Part shown: one piece after another, positions 44,768-54,073 of the stretch
How the letters are laid out: each line of letters begins with the position of its first letter
Numbering within the stretch: position 1 is the stretch's first letter
NCBI GenBank assembly: GCA_001657385.1
Contig: LYSZ01000001.1
Span: forward strand, 682,001-746,000
Reading direction: 5' to 3'
DNA: 64,000 bases
From: Parvularcula sp. BBD 1991-13
Lineage (GTDB): Bacteria; Pseudomonadota; Alphaproteobacteria; Caulobacterales; Parvularculaceae
Translations under genes and position numbers: made by a program
Notes under the pieces: generated by a model
The model's input: the letters and a program-made list of their open reading frames with translations, nothing else
Database searches by the model: none
What the model was told of the DNA's origin: nothing

Positions 44768-46449
44768 CAGCCGGCGTCCGGCTTCAGGCGCGGGCCGAAG
44801 CCGCGTTCTTCCGGTTGCGGCAGCGCCGCCGGCCGGGACGAGAACGTCGCCGCCCACGCCCGTTCGAACGCATAACGGCGCTTCAGCCCGCCCATGGCGG
44901 CGATGTCCAGCGACCGGCTGATCACGACCTTGCGCACGTCGTCGTCGCCGGCGGCGGCGGACGCTGCGAGAGCGGCCAGCGCCGCCTGTCCGGCGATGCC
45001 GTCGACGGCGGCGCCGAAGGCCGTATCGAGGACGCGGGCGAGCGGCTCTGCGTCGCCGCCTGCGTCTTTGTCCACGGGCCGGTCGTCGCCGATGCTGGCG
45101 GGTTGCAGGATCGACACGCCCGCGGCGCGCGCCACCTGGGACGCAGTCTGCGGATCGAGCAGCGCCAGGAGATTGACCTGGTCGATAAAGGCCAGCGCTT
45201 CCGGCTCCGGCAAGGCGGCGACCCCGGCGCCGTCAAGCGCGGCGGTGAGCCACTGCGCGGCCCCGACCGCATCGCCGGCGGCCATGCGCGCGGCGGCGAA
45301 GCGGCGCGCCTCGGACGGGGCGACGACAACGCCTTCCAGCGCGGCGATGTCGTCCCCATAAAGCAGCGACAAGGCATAGGCGCGATGAAAGCTGTCCGCG
45401 ACGCCGAGCGCGATCGCTATGCGTTGCGCCTTGTCGCGGACGAATTCCGGCGCGTTCATTTCCTGTATGGACTGATAAAGCAGCGCATCGGTGAGCGGAT
45501 CGCCCGACCGCTCGCGCGCGGCGGCGCCGGCGGCGGCGACATCGGCGAGGTCGAACGCGACGCTCTCGAACAGCGCGGAAAGATCGTCCGCATCCGCGAC
45601 GCCCATGGCGACCGCGCGCTGCAACGCTTCGATCCGCGTCGCCTCGTCGGCCCCCGCGTCGGCGGCGATCGCCGCGAGAACGCCGCCGTCGGCGCGGTTG
45701 ACAAGGCCCGGCGCGAGGGGCGCGCGGATGGTTTTGGCGACGGCGTATTCCAGCGCCGTGCGCGGCGCGAGCGGCGTTTTCGGCGCCAGGGCGCGGGCGG
45801 CGGCGGCGAGAAAGGCGTCCTCGTCCTGGTTCAGAAGCCCTTGTTCGCGCAGGATGTTGAGGGTCAGGTCGGCGGCGTCGAACTCGCCCGCCTCCGCGTA
45901 GCACATCACCCGCAGTTTGACCCAGAACGGCTCGCCCCGCCCGGAGGCGATGCTGGCGCCGCGGCTGCACGCATTGGCGACGTCGCCGTCGAGCAGATCG
46001 GCGACCGCAAGCGCCTGGCCGGTCCATGGATCGTTGCGCCCGGCGGTGGAAAGGCTCGCCACGGTGCGCGCCTCCTCGACGAAACCGGCGCGGGCGAGCG
46101 CGAGCAGTTTCTTGCCTCCGAGCGAGGGACCCGCCCCTTGCGGCGCGCTGCCCGGAGAGAGAAGCGCGCGCCGCAACGCCTCGCCCAGGCTCGGCGCGTG
46201 CGGACGCGCGGGCAGGCGTTCGAGCAGGTAGTCGATGGTCTGCGGCTCGGCGCCGTCCCAAAGGGTGCGCTCAAGCGCCCCCTCCGCAGCGGTAAGGAGG
46301 CCGGTGGAAAAGGGATCGACCGCGATCGGCTGGGTTTCCACCGTCTCCGGCAGGGCGATCTGCGCGAGCGCGGCCCCGGCGATGACGGCCAGCCCCGCGC
46401 CGATCCCCGCAACGGACCGCTTCAACGGAGAATTAACGCTCAACATCAA
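44767..46449 (-). CDS. large exported or anchored alanine-rich protein, unknown
   Basis: A 560-residue, Ala-rich protein with an N-terminal hydrophobic segment (about 9-30, ending AALAQ) that is a signal peptide or anchor. The rest is a long helical repeat-like solenoid with no catalytic motif I recognise; ALARAGFVEEARTVASL and similar helices suggest TPR/SEL1-like packing. It lies between xerD and the 41-residue membrane gene, and overlaps both. Similar genes occur at this place between xerD and aroK in alphaproteobacteria, by my recollection, without assigned function. Confidence 0.75.
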   Translation of the reverse strand: MMLSVNSPLKRSVAGIGAGLAVIAGAALAQIALPETVETQPIAVDPFSTGLLTAAEGALERTLWDGAEPQTIDYLLERLPARPHAPSLGEALRRALLSPGSAPQGAGPSLGGKKLLALARAGFVEEARTVASLSTAGRNDPWTGQALAVADLLDGDVANACSRGASIASGRGEPFWVKLRVMCYAEAGEFDAADLTLNILREQGLLNQDEDAFLAAAARALAPKTPLAPRTALEYAVAKTIRAPLAPGLVNRADGGVLAAIAADAGADEATRIEALQRAVAMGVADADDLSALFESVAFDLADVAAAGAAARERSGDPLTDALLYQSIQEMNAPEFVRDKAQRIAIALGVADSFHRAYALSLLYGDDIAALEGVVVAPSEARRFAAARMAAGDAVGAAQWLTAALDGAGVAALPEPEALAFIDQVNLLALLDPQTASQVARAAGVSILQPASIGDDRPVDKDAGGDAEPLARVLDTAFGAAVDGIAGQAALAALAASAAAGDDDVRKVVISRSLDIAAMGGLKRRYAFERAWAATFSSRPAALPQPEERGFGPRLKPDAG

Positions 46450-46558
46450 AGGCTTCCACTTCTATGAGACGGGTTTCCGGTTCCAGCATCTGACCATAAG
46501 CGTAAAGCCCCGCCATGACGGCGGCGGCCAGCACAAACAGGATGGCGAACAATTTCAC
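46433..46558 (-). CDS. 41-residue membrane protein, GTG start
   Basis: A single hydrophobic helix (KLFAILFVLAAAVMAGLYAYG) with a short acidic tail. The start is GTG, preceded by AGAGGGA at about nine bases, and the 3' end overlaps the start of the 560-residue gene by 17 bases in another frame. Short length and GTG start make it easy to miss. The helix, ribosome binding site and overlap support a real gene; function unknown. Confidence 0.62.
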   Translation of the reverse strand: MKLFAILFVLAAAVMAGLYAYGQMLEPETRLIEVEAFDVER

Positions 46559-46860
46559 GTCAATTTCCCTCTTCCACAGTTCTCGTCCACTGTTCTCGCG
46601 GCGCCGGCGCGCAAGCCCGCCCTGCGCAAGCTCGCCCCGCGCAGGCCCGCGCCAGGTCCGCCCTGACCCCAGGCCGCGCCCCGAGGGCGCGCCTCGCCTT
46701 CCGCGCCGGAACGCCGCGCCCATTGATTTTTGCGGCAATCTACCGGATTTCCGCCGTTAGTCGAACCGTTCTTGTGCAGACTTCGGTGCAATACTGCCCC
46801 AACTCTGCGACGTTTATGCGGCCTAGCGCTGCGCGCCGCTCAGGGTTACATGTGCACGCC
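46559..46860. other. 302-base divergent spacer before aroK
   Basis: No gene seen. It contains the 15-bp tandem array (46609-46653) and must hold promoters for the xerD-side genes (-) and aroK (+). A possible aroK promoter is TTCTTG-N17-TACTGC near 46768-46796, but the match is weak. Confidence 0.5.
46609..46653. repeat. 15-bp tandem repeat, three units
   Basis: GCGCAAGCCCGCCCT, GCGCAAGCTCGCCCC and GCGCAGGCCCGCGCC lie head to tail in the spacer between the 41-residue gene and aroK; a decayed fourth unit may follow. Confidence 0.75.
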
Positions 46861-47451
46861 ATGGCCGCATCCAGCAAATCTCCGCACGCCGCCCCGCCGC
46901 AGGCGATCGCGCTCGTCGGCATGATGGGCGCCGGCAAGACCACCATCGGCCGCCGGCTGGCGCCGCGGCTCGGCCTGCCTTTTTATGACGCCGACGCGGA
47001 AATCGAGAAGGCGGCGGGGATGTCTGTTTCCGAACTCTTTCGCCTGCATGGCGAGGAAAGCTTCCGCGAAGGGGAAGCGCGGGTGATCGCGCGCCTCCTT
47101 GACGGGCCGCCCCTCGTGCTCGCCACCGGCGGCGGCGCGCTGACGCGGCCGGAGACCCGCGAGCGCATCAGGCGCGAGACCCTTTCGATCTGGATCAAGG
47201 CCGACACCGACACCATTATCCGCCGGGCGACGCGCCGCGGCGCGCGCCCGCTGTTGCAGACCGGCGATCCGCGCGAGACCATCGAACGCTTGATGAAGGA
47301 GCGCGCGCCGCACTACGAAGGCGCCGACATTCACATCGAAACCCAGCCCGGTCCGCACGCCAACACGGTCAACGTGATCCTCGAAGCCCTGGAGCGACGC
47401 CGCCGGGAGCAGGCGGCCGGGCGCCGCGAAGACGGAAACGACGGGTCATGA
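46861..47451 (+). CDS. aroK: shikimate kinase
   Basis: A 196-residue P-loop kinase phosphorylating shikimate at O3. Walker A GMMGAGKTTIGRRLA, the DADAEIEKAAG shikimate-binding Asp, the FREGEARVIARLL Arg and LATGGGALTRPETR are all present, with the lid Arg in TRRGARPLLQ. The ATG at 46861 has no clear ribosome binding site; an in-frame GTG nine bases upstream sits better behind AGGG and may be the real start. It overlaps aroB by four bases. Confidence 0.93.
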   Translation: MAASSKSPHAAPPQAIALVGMMGAGKTTIGRRLAPRLGLPFYDADAEIEKAAGMSVSELFRLHGEESFREGEARVIARLLDGPPLVLATGGGALTRPETRERIRRETLSIWIKADTDTIIRRATRRGARPLLQTGDPRETIERLMKERAPHYEGADIHIETQPGPHANTVNVILEALERRRREQAAGRREDGNDGS

Positions 47452-48614
47452 ACTTGGAAACCGTTTCGCTGCCCCTGGGCGAGCGCGCTTACGACATTCT
47501 CATCGGCGACGGCCTGCTTGACGAGGCGGGCGCGCGGATCGCCCCGCTCCTGCCGCGTCCGCGAACCGTCGTCGTCACCGACGCCAATGTCGCCGCGGCC
47601 CATGGCGAGCGCTTCGCCGCGAGCCTGCGCGCCGCGGGCCTCGACACCGACATCGTCGTCCTGGAGCCGGGAGAAGCAACGAAGAGCTTCGCCGAACTGG
47701 AGCGCCTTACCGGCCGCCTCCTCGATCTCGGAGTCGAGCGCAAGGACGCGGTGATCGCCCTCGGCGGCGGAGTGATCGGGGATCTTGTCGGCTTCGCCTC
47801 GGCGATCCTGCGCCGCGGCTGCCGCTTCGTCCAGGTCCCGACGACCCTGCTCGCCCAGGTGGACAGCGCCGTCGGCGGCAAGACCGCCATCAACGCCGCC
47901 CAGGGCAAGAACCTGATCGGCGCGTTCCACCAGCCCGCGCTGGTGCTCGCCGATGTCGGCGCCCTGTCGAGCCTGCCGGCGCGCGAGCTGCGCGCGGGCT
48001 ACGCCGAAGTGGTCAAATACGGGCTGATCGGCGATGCCGATTTCTTCGCTTGGCTGGAAGCGAACGGCGCGCGGGTGCTGGCGGGCGATCCCGCGGCGCG
48101 CATCGCGGCGGTGAAAACCTCCTGCGCGGCGAAAGCGGCGATTGTCGCGGCCGACGAACGCGAACAGGGCGCGCGCGCGCTGCTCAATCTCGGCCACACC
48201 TTCGGCCACGCGCTGGAAGCGGTTTACGGCTATGGCGGCGCCCTGCTCCATGGCGAGGGAGTGGCGGTCGGCACGGCCCTCGCCTTCGACTATTCGGCGC
48301 ATCTCGGCCTGTGCCGACCGGCGGCGGCGGACCGGGTCAGGGCGCACCTTTCCGCCTGCGGCCTGCCCGCATCGATCGCGGCGCTGCCCGGCGGGCCGGC
48401 TTATGACGCGGACACGCTTCTGACCCTGATGATGCAGGACAAGAAAGTCGAACAGAACAGGCTGACCCTCATCCTCGCCAGGGACGTGGGCGAGGCCTTC
48501 GTGGAGAAGGCCGTCGACGCCGGCGACGTCAGGACCTTTCTCGCAACGCAGATCCAGCAACGATCCGGGGCGCGTCCGGCGGCGCCGCCCGCTTCAAGGC
48601 GCAATCACCCATGA
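47448..48614 (+). CDS. aroB: 3-dehydroquinate synthase
   Basis: A 388-residue NAD-dependent, metal-dependent cyclase converting DAHP to 3-dehydroquinate. It has EPGEATKSFAELERL, ALGGGVIGDLVGFASAIL, KTAINAAQGKNLIGAFHQP, LRAGYAEVVKYGLI and the metal ligand block NLGHTFGHALEA. It overlaps aroK upstream and the CorC-family gene downstream by four bases each, so the three are coupled. Confidence 0.95.
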   Translation: MNLETVSLPLGERAYDILIGDGLLDEAGARIAPLLPRPRTVVVTDANVAAAHGERFAASLRAAGLDTDIVVLEPGEATKSFAELERLTGRLLDLGVERKDAVIALGGGVIGDLVGFASAILRRGCRFVQVPTTLLAQVDSAVGGKTAINAAQGKNLIGAFHQPALVLADVGALSSLPARELRAGYAEVVKYGLIGDADFFAWLEANGARVLAGDPAARIAAVKTSCAAKAAIVAADEREQGARALLNLGHTFGHALEAVYGYGGALLHGEGVAVGTALAFDYSAHLGLCRPAAADRVRAHLSACGLPASIAALPGGPAYDADTLLTLMMQDKKVEQNRLTLILARDVGEAFVEKAVDAGDVRTFLATQIQQRSGARPAAPPASRRNHP

Positions 48615-49906
48615 CCGATTTCGATCCGGCATTTGTCCTTCCCATTGTCAGCATCGTTTTCCTCCTGTTGCTCTCGGCGTTCTTTTCCGGTTCGGAAACC
48701 GCGCTGACCGCGACGTCGAAAGCGCGCATTCACCGGCTGGAAAGCGACGGGAACGGCCGCGCGCGCCAGGTCAACGAGCTGATCCGCGACCGCGAGCGGC
48801 TGATCGGCGCGATCCTGCTCGGCAACAACCTCGTCAACATCCTGGCGACGTCGATTGCGACCAGCCTCCTGATCTCGATCTTCGGCGCGACCGGTCTCGC
48901 CAATGTGGTGGCGACCGCGGTGATGACCGTCCTCGTCCTCGTCTTCGCCGAGGTCACCCCCAAGACCGCCGCCATCGCCAGGCCGGAAGGCTTCGCCATG
49001 CTGGTCGCGCCGCTAATGCGCATCGTCGTCATCCTGTTCGCCCCGGTGACGCGCGTGGTGCAGATGGTGGTGCGCGGTTTCCTGCATCTGTTCGGTCTCG
49101 ACGTCTCCCGCGACAGCGCGGTTCTGTCCGCCCACGAAGAGTTGCGCGGCGCGGTCGACCTGCACCATTCGGAGGGACGGGTGGACAAGGAGGCGCGCGA
49201 CCTGCTGCGCGGGGCGCTGGAGCTTGACGACCTGCGGGTGGAGGAGATCATGATCCACCGCAAGTCGATCGAAATCCTCGATATCGACATGCCGAAACGG
49301 GAGCTGGTCGAAACCGCGCTGCAAAGCCCGCACACCAGGCTGCCGCTCTATCGTGAAAACCCGGACGACATCGTCGGCGTGCTGCATGCAAAGGATCTGC
49401 TGCGCGCCCTGTGGCAGGCGGGCGCGAAGCCGGAGGAGATCGACTTCGAGGCGATCGCCCGCGCGCCCTATTTCGTGCCGGAGACGACCACGCTTCAGGA
49501 ACAGCTCGACGCCTTCAAGCTGAAGCAGGAACATTTCGCCCTTGTCGTCGACGAGTACGGGGCGCTGATGGGCCTGGTCACGCTGGAAGACATTCTGGAG
49601 GAAATCGTCGGCGAGATCGAGGACGAATACGACAGCCCGGTGCAGGGCGTGCGCCCGCAGGCCGACGGCTCCCTCAACGTGGACGGCGACGTGACCATCC
49701 GCGATCTCAACCGCGCGATGGACTGGACCCTGCCCGACGACGAGGCGGTGACGGTGGCCGGGCTGATCATTCACGAAGCGCAGTGCATTCCCGATGTCGG
49801 CCAGACCTTTTCCTTCCATGGGTTTTTGTTCAAGATCCTGCGCCGGCGCCGAAACCAGATTACGGGCGTGAAGATCACCGCGCTTGAACAGGCCCCTGCG
49901 GACTGA
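48611..49906 (+). CDS. HlyC/CorC family transporter (DUF21, CBS)
   Basis: A 431-residue membrane protein: N-terminal CNNM/DUF21 domain with four hydrophobic segments (LLLLSAFFSGSETALTATSKAR at the start), two CBS domains (about 200-330; MIHRKSIEILDIDMPKREL and LVVDEYGALMGLVTLEDILEE) and a C-terminal CorC/HlyC domain. The family is implicated in Mg2+/Co2+ efflux or Mg2+ homeostasis. It is coupled to aroB. Confidence 0.92.
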   Translation: MTDFDPAFVLPIVSIVFLLLLSAFFSGSETALTATSKARIHRLESDGNGRARQVNELIRDRERLIGAILLGNNLVNILATSIATSLLISIFGATGLANVVATAVMTVLVLVFAEVTPKTAAIARPEGFAMLVAPLMRIVVILFAPVTRVVQMVVRGFLHLFGLDVSRDSAVLSAHEELRGAVDLHHSEGRVDKEARDLLRGALELDDLRVEEIMIHRKSIEILDIDMPKRELVETALQSPHTRLPLYRENPDDIVGVLHAKDLLRALWQAGAKPEEIDFEAIARAPYFVPETTTLQEQLDAFKLKQEHFALVVDEYGALMGLVTLEDILEEIVGEIEDEYDSPVQGVRPQADGSLNVDGDVTIRDLNRAMDWTLPDDEAVTVAGLIIHEAQCIPDVGQTFSFHGFLFKILRRRRNQITGVKITALEQAPAD

Positions 49907-49984
49907 CGCGCAGCCTTATGGACCGACAGAGCCCTTCGATGGGGCCGCCGCGCCCTTCACCGGGCAATGAAAGGATTGGCCGTC

Positions 49985-51274
49985 ATGGCGAAAACGCCGG
50001 GTAAAAACGCGCTCCTGTTCATCTTCATCACGGTGATGCTGAACATGATCGGCTTCGGCGTGATCATGCCGGTGATGCCGCAACTGATCATGGAGGTGAC
50101 GGGCGAGGATCTTTCCCATGCGGCGCGCTGGGGCGGGTATCTTTCTTTCGTCTACGCGGTCATGCAGTTCATCATGATGCCGATCATCGGCGGGCTCTCC
50201 GACCGGTTCGGACGCCGGCCGGTGCTGCTGATCTCGCTGGCCGCCTATTCGGTCGACTTCCTCGCCATGGCCGTCGCGCCGGTGATCGGGGTCATCGTCG
50301 CCGCGCGGCTGCTCGCCGGCGCGTTCGCGGCGACCTTCTCCACCGCCAACGCCTATATCGCCGACATCTCGCCGCCGGAAAAACGCGCAGCAAATTTCGG
50401 CCTGATGGGCGCGGCCTTCGGCCTCGGCTTCATCATCGGACCGGCGATCGGCGGCTTTCTCGGCGAGCATTACGGGCCGCGCGCGCCGTTCTATTTCGTC
50501 GCCGCGCTCGGCGCGACCAATTTCGTCTACGGGCTTTTCGTCCTGCCGGAAACGCTGTCGCCGCAGAACCGGCGCCGCTTTGAGTGGAAGCGGGCGAACG
50601 CTTTCGGCAACTTCAAGCAATTCTCTCAGTACCCGGCCATCCTGCCGATCGCGGGCGTCATGCTGGTCGCCCAGCTCGCCCATTGGACCTACCCTTCCAT
50701 CTGGGCGTATTACGCGGGCGAGAAATTCGACTGGACGCTGGAGGAAATCGGCTACTCGCTGATGTTCGTGGGGCTGATGTCCGCCGTGGTGCAGGCCGGC
50801 GTCATTCGCATCGTCGTGCCCCGGATCGGCGAACAGGCCGCCGCCCTTTCCGGCATGAGCGTCACGGCGGTCTCCTATATCGGTTTCGCCCTCGCCCAGA
50901 CCGACGCCGTCGTCTACGGGCTGATCGCGTTCTCAGCGCTCGGCGGGCTGACCCAGCCGGCGATCCAGGGGATCATGTCGCGCACCATTCCCGCCAACGC
51001 GCAGGGGGAACTGCAAGGGGCGGTCGCGGCGTTGATGAGCGTGTCGATGGTGGTCGGCCCGTTGCTGATGACCCAGATTTTCGCGGCCTTCTCCGCGCCG
51101 GGAGAGCCGTTCACGGTCGGCGGCGCGGTTATTTTCCCGCAAGGGGCCCCGTTTTACTTCCCCGGCGCGCCCTTCGCCTTCGCCGCGATCCTGGAAATCT
51201 TCGCCCTCGCGCTTCTGCTCATGGCGTTCCGGCGGATCATGCGCCCGCGCACGGAGGCCGCCCCGGCGGAATGA
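49985..51274 (+). CDS. MFS transporter, TetA/TCR-like
   Basis: A 429-residue major facilitator with 12 hydrophobic helices. The motif [17 protein letters not shown] between TM2 and TM3 is MFS motif A, and [20 protein letters not shown] plus [35 protein letters not shown] match the TetA(class A/C)-type group. Such proteins export drugs by proton antiport; tetracycline specificity cannot be inferred. The start MAKTPGK follows AAGGA; an in-frame ATG 18 bases upstream is the alternative. Confidence 0.9.
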   Translation: MAKTPGKNALLFIFITVMLNMIGFGVIMPVMPQLIMEVTGEDLSHAARWGGYLSFVYAVMQFIMMPIIGGLSDRFGRRPVLLISLAAYSVDFLAMAVAPVIGVIVAARLLAGAFAATFSTANAYIADISPPEKRAANFGLMGAAFGLGFIIGPAIGGFLGEHYGPRAPFYFVAALGATNFVYGLFVLPETLSPQNRRRFEWKRANAFGNFKQFSQYPAILPIAGVMLVAQLAHWTYPSIWAYYAGEKFDWTLEEIGYSLMFVGLMSAVVQAGVIRIVVPRIGEQAAALSGMSVTAVSYIGFALAQTDAVVYGLIAFSALGGLTQPAIQGIMSRTIPANAQGELQGAVAALMSVSMVVGPLLMTQIFAAFSAPGEPFTVGGAVIFPQGAPFYFPGAPFAFAAILEIFALALLLMAFRRIMRPRTEAAPAE

Positions 51275-51331
51275 TCTTCGCCGCGAGCGTTCCGCGCCGA
51301 ACCCCGCCTGCTGCGGCGCCGACTGCGGCGT

Positions 51332-51784
51332 TCAGCCGGACCGGTGGTTGCCGGCGAGATTGAGCTGGCGCAGGACCTCGAACAGGAACGCGGTCGTCAG
51401 GCCGAACAGCATGAAGCCGTTCGCCGCGGTCGCGCCGGACAGGAGCCGCCATTGCGCCGGCAGCAAGAGATCGCCGAAGCCGAGGGTCGTATAGCAGGCG
51501 GCGGCGAAATAGATCGCCGCCTCCCAACCGTCGAACAGTTCGTTGTGCAGGAATATTCCCGCCCACATGACGATCTTGAACAGGTGCGCCGCCATCAGCC
51601 ACAGGGCCAGCACCGCCAGCACAGCGCTGTCGCGAAAGAACCGGAAGACGCCGCGGGCCGGCCTGACGATGAACCGCAGGGCGACGGCGGCGGAGGCGAT
51701 GAAGACCGCATGCACGACCGTCGTGCCGGCGATCATCCCGGCGGAGACAAGCCAGATATGATGATAGAGCTGCGGGTCTTCCAT
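51332..51784 (-). CDS. two-TM ion channel (K+ channel-like)
   Basis: A 150-residue membrane protein with a pore-loop: YFAAACYTTLGFGDLLLPAQWR. TTLGFGD resembles the K+ filter T-x-G-[YF]-GD. Around it lie hydrophobic helices (about 12-35, 50-75, 115-145); with three, this is slightly more than the 2-TM minimum. No regulatory domain. The ATG is preceded by AGAGGGA. Confidence 0.82.
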   Translation of the reverse strand: MEDPQLYHHIWLVSAGMIAGTTVVHAVFIASAAVALRFIVRPARGVFRFFRDSAVLAVLALWLMAAHLFKIVMWAGIFLHNELFDGWEAAIYFAAACYTTLGFGDLLLPAQWRLLSGATAANGFMLFGLTTAFLFEVLRQLNLAGNHRSG

Positions 51785-51917
51785 GGCGCGATCCCTCTGT
51801 TGCCGCCGGCGATTCACCTTTGCGCATCACACCGGATGGAAGGCCGCGGAGCAAGCGGTTTGACGCCCCGGTCACAACTTCAAGGCGACCTTCGGAGGAA
51901 GGCATTTATGCTCAAGA

Positions 51918-52163
51918 TTACAGTTGGTTACGAACTTTTTTGATAGTCTCTTCGAGGCGGTCGAGGGTTTCCGCCTGCGTCTTTGAATCGGCGTCATGCG
52001 CGGCGGTTTCCGTCTCGCGCAGCGACGTCAGGGCGGCGATCTCGCGTTCAAGGGCCGCAAGGCCGTCCCGTTCGCGAGCGGCGCGCCGAGCGCGCAGCGC
52101 CCACCCCGCGGCGCCGCCCAGGACGAGACCCGTTGTCATCGCCAGCCAGAATTCCGGTCCCAT
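51918..52163 (-). CDS. small membrane-anchored coiled-coil protein
   Basis: An 81-residue protein with one hydrophobic helix near the N-terminus (FWLAMTTGLVLGGAAGWAL) and a charged coiled-coil tail (RAARERDGLAALEREIAALTSLRETETAA). There is a weak GGAA near the ATG. It resembles a small membrane-anchored coiled-coil protein and has no recognised family; it could also be a longer frame starting at 52256, but the helix position favours this start. Confidence 0.6.
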   Translation of the reverse strand: MGPEFWLAMTTGLVLGGAAGWALRARRAARERDGLAALEREIAALTSLRETETAAHDADSKTQAETLDRLEETIKKVRNQL

Positions 52164-52320
52164 GCCAGTTCCATAAATGCGTGCGGCGGTTTGCGACAGG
52201 ACGCGCGGGCTGCCCGGCGGCCAAGCGCGTCCCGAACACATGGCGGTCCCGTACATATGACGCTTCCCGGGGCGAGGCCGTTTGAGGGCGGCGCCGCAGA
52301 AAAAGTCAGCAAAGTGAAGA

Positions 52321-52860
52321 TCAGCGCGGCGCCATCACCATCATGATCTGGCGGCCTTCCATTTTCGGGAACTGCTCCACCTTGGCGATTTCCTCGAAGT
52401 CGTCCTGGACGCGCTTGAGGAGATCGGCCCCGCGATCCTGGTGGGCCATTTCGCGTCCGCGGAACCGAAGCGTCACCTTGACCTTGTCGCCTTCCTCGAA
52501 GAAGCGCTTCATCGCCTTGACCTTCACCTGATAGTCATGGTCGTCGATGTTCGGCCGCATCTTGATCTCCTTGATCTCGACGACCTTCTGCTTCTTCTTC
52601 GCCTCGGCCTTTTTCTTCTGCTGCTGGTATTTGTACTTGCCGTAATCGAGGATCTTGCACACCGGCGGCTGGGTGTTGGGCGAGACCTCGACGAGGTCGA
52701 GACCGGCCTCGGCGGCGATGGCCAGCGCCCTGTCGGTTGCGACCACCCCGCGTTTCTCGCCGGTATGGTCTATCAGAAGAACCTGGGGAACCGAGATATT
52801 CTCGTTGATGCGCGGCCCGCCCGATTTTGACGGCGGGGCGGCGATAGGTCTGCGTGCTAT
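52321..52860 (-). CDS. infC: translation initiation factor IF-3, probable ATA start
   Basis: A 179-residue IF-3 when started at ATA: the N-terminal domain begins [24 protein letters not shown], followed by the linker [19 protein letters not shown] and the C-terminal domain with [23 protein letters not shown]. No ATG, GTG or TTG in this frame lies upstream of an internal GTG at 52746, which would delete half of the N-terminal domain. The ATA at 52860 is preceded by GGAGAG at six bases. IF-3 genes in other bacteria use rare start codons for autoregulation, so ATA (or ATC at 52845) is the best reading. Confidence 0.9.
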   Translation of the reverse strand: MARRPIAAPPSKSGGPRINENISVPQVLLIDHTGEKRGVVATDRALAIAAEAGLDLVEVSPNTQPPVCKILDYGKYKYQQQKKKAEAKKKQKVVEIKEIKMRPNIDDHDYQVKVKAMKRFFEEGDKVKVTLRFRGREMAHQDRGADLLKRVQDDFEEIAKVEQFPKMEGRQIMMVMAPR

Positions 52861-52866
52861 GTGCTT

Positions 52867-52872
52867 CTCTCC
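52867..52872 (-). promoter_or_regulatory. infC: ribosome binding site deciding the infC start
   Basis: GGAGAG on the minus strand, six bases before the ATA at 52860. No standard initiator codon lies at the right distance in the infC frame, so this site supports the non-canonical start. Confidence 0.7.
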
Positions 52873-53011
52873 ATGGGTTGCTGCGGCGCAAATACTGAAA
52901 ACAGGACGAAATCCCTTCCGGCCTCATTTTTCAGGATATCGGGTGAAAAATGGTTAAAGCGCATCCGCCCCCGGCCAGAACCGGCGGTATATAAGGATTT
53001 TCGCGCGCTAA

Positions 53012-54007
53012 TCAACGGGCGCCGGCCATCTTGATCGCCGCCTCGGCGGTGTCGACGAGACCCATGTTCGACAGCGTGCGCCACACGAAGTCCGGCTCCA
53101 CCGTGTCGAGGGCGTCATTGGCGGTGAGCATGACCACGTGGCGGCCGCGCGCTTCCGGCAGGGGGTCCTTGCTGCGCACGATCAGGACGCCCTCGCACCC
53201 GACGCTGAGGGCGAGCTGGGTCTCCTCGGCATGGTCGCTGACGAAAAAGGCCGCTTCCTGGGCCAGCGCCGCCAGTTGCAGGTGATCGGTCTTGCCGGTC
53301 AGGTCAACGAGCTGCGGCGTTTCGTGGGCGATCTCGTCGCCGAACTGGTGCAGATCCTTCGAGCCAGCCAGCACCGGCATCACACCGGCCTGCGCCATCA
53401 CCGCCGCAAGCCCGGCATAGCCCCGCGCGGTCCAGCGCCGCGCCGGATCGCCGCCGGGCAGCAACAGGCCGAAGGCGCCGGAAATGCCGTACCAGGACGG
53501 CTGCATGTTGGCCGAGTCCTTGCGCGCCGACATCGCCCAGCGCAGATCGGGAAGCCGGTCGGCCGCGCCGAGGCCGGCCGACGCCAGCATACGGTCGACC
53601 TGCGGCAGCGGGGCCGCGAATTTCTTTCCGCCGGTTTTCTTCTGGCCTGTTTTCTTCGAGCCGGGTTCGGCTGAAAACCATTTCGGTCCGAACGGGCCGA
53701 GCGCGGCGCGCAGCTTGCGGCCGCATTCATCCGCGGCAAGATCGTAGACCCTTTCGAAGCGCGCCGATTTCAGTTGCCTGATAAAAGCCTTGCGCGCGTC
53801 GGCGTCGCGAAAATCGGGCATCGCCGCAACCTGGTCGAAGTAAGGCGCGGCGCGGGCGATGCGTTGCAGGCCGGGGGCCGTCAGCAGGCTGATCCTCGCC
53901 GCCCCATGGGCGTCGCGGATCGCCTCGAAGGCTGGCTCGGCGGCGACGAAAGCCGCAAGCCCGTCGGTCTTCACCACCAGGATATTCGTGTTCTTACGCC
54001 CTAACAT
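53012..54007 (-). CDS. glycosyltransferase family 9 (heptosyltransferase-like)
   Basis: A 331-residue protein of the GT9 type. ILVVKTDGLAAFVAAEPAF is the N-terminal dinucleotide-like loop of ADP-heptose transferases; LLLPGGDPARRWTARGYAGL and FFVSDHAEETQLALSVGCEGVLI replace the usual GSxxxxKRW and S-D-G-PxH-A blocks in recognisable form. It probably acts on LPS core or a surface glycan. The conserved SD-x-HA Gly-x-Pro-x-His motif is degenerate (SDHAEETQLA), so donor specificity is unclear. A GT4 gene lies 67 bases upstream in the same orientation. Confidence 0.82.
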   Translation of the reverse strand: MLGRKNTNILVVKTDGLAAFVAAEPAFEAIRDAHGAARISLLTAPGLQRIARAAPYFDQVAAMPDFRDADARKAFIRQLKSARFERVYDLAADECGRKLRAALGPFGPKWFSAEPGSKKTGQKKTGGKKFAAPLPQVDRMLASAGLGAADRLPDLRWAMSARKDSANMQPSWYGISGAFGLLLPGGDPARRWTARGYAGLAAVMAQAGVMPVLAGSKDLHQFGDEIAHETPQLVDLTGKTDHLQLAALAQEAAFFVSDHAEETQLALSVGCEGVLIVRSKDPLPEARGRHVVMLTANDALDTVEPDFVWRTLSNMGLVDTAEAAIKMAGAR

Positions 54008-54073
54008 GCCGCCCAGCCCATGTCGTTAAGTCCATGCCGCCCGGTTTGCACCGCCCCATCGCGCCTCGCCCCA

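Noticed and set aside
46575-46600. GTTC ... GTTC pair resembling the alphaproteobacterial LexA box
   Set aside because: Spacing between the halves is nine, not seven, and the adjacent genes are not SOS genes.
51237-51905. Minus-strand frame of 222 codons overlapping the channel gene
   Set aside because: Out of frame with the channel protein, whose TTLGFGD filter and helices are clear.
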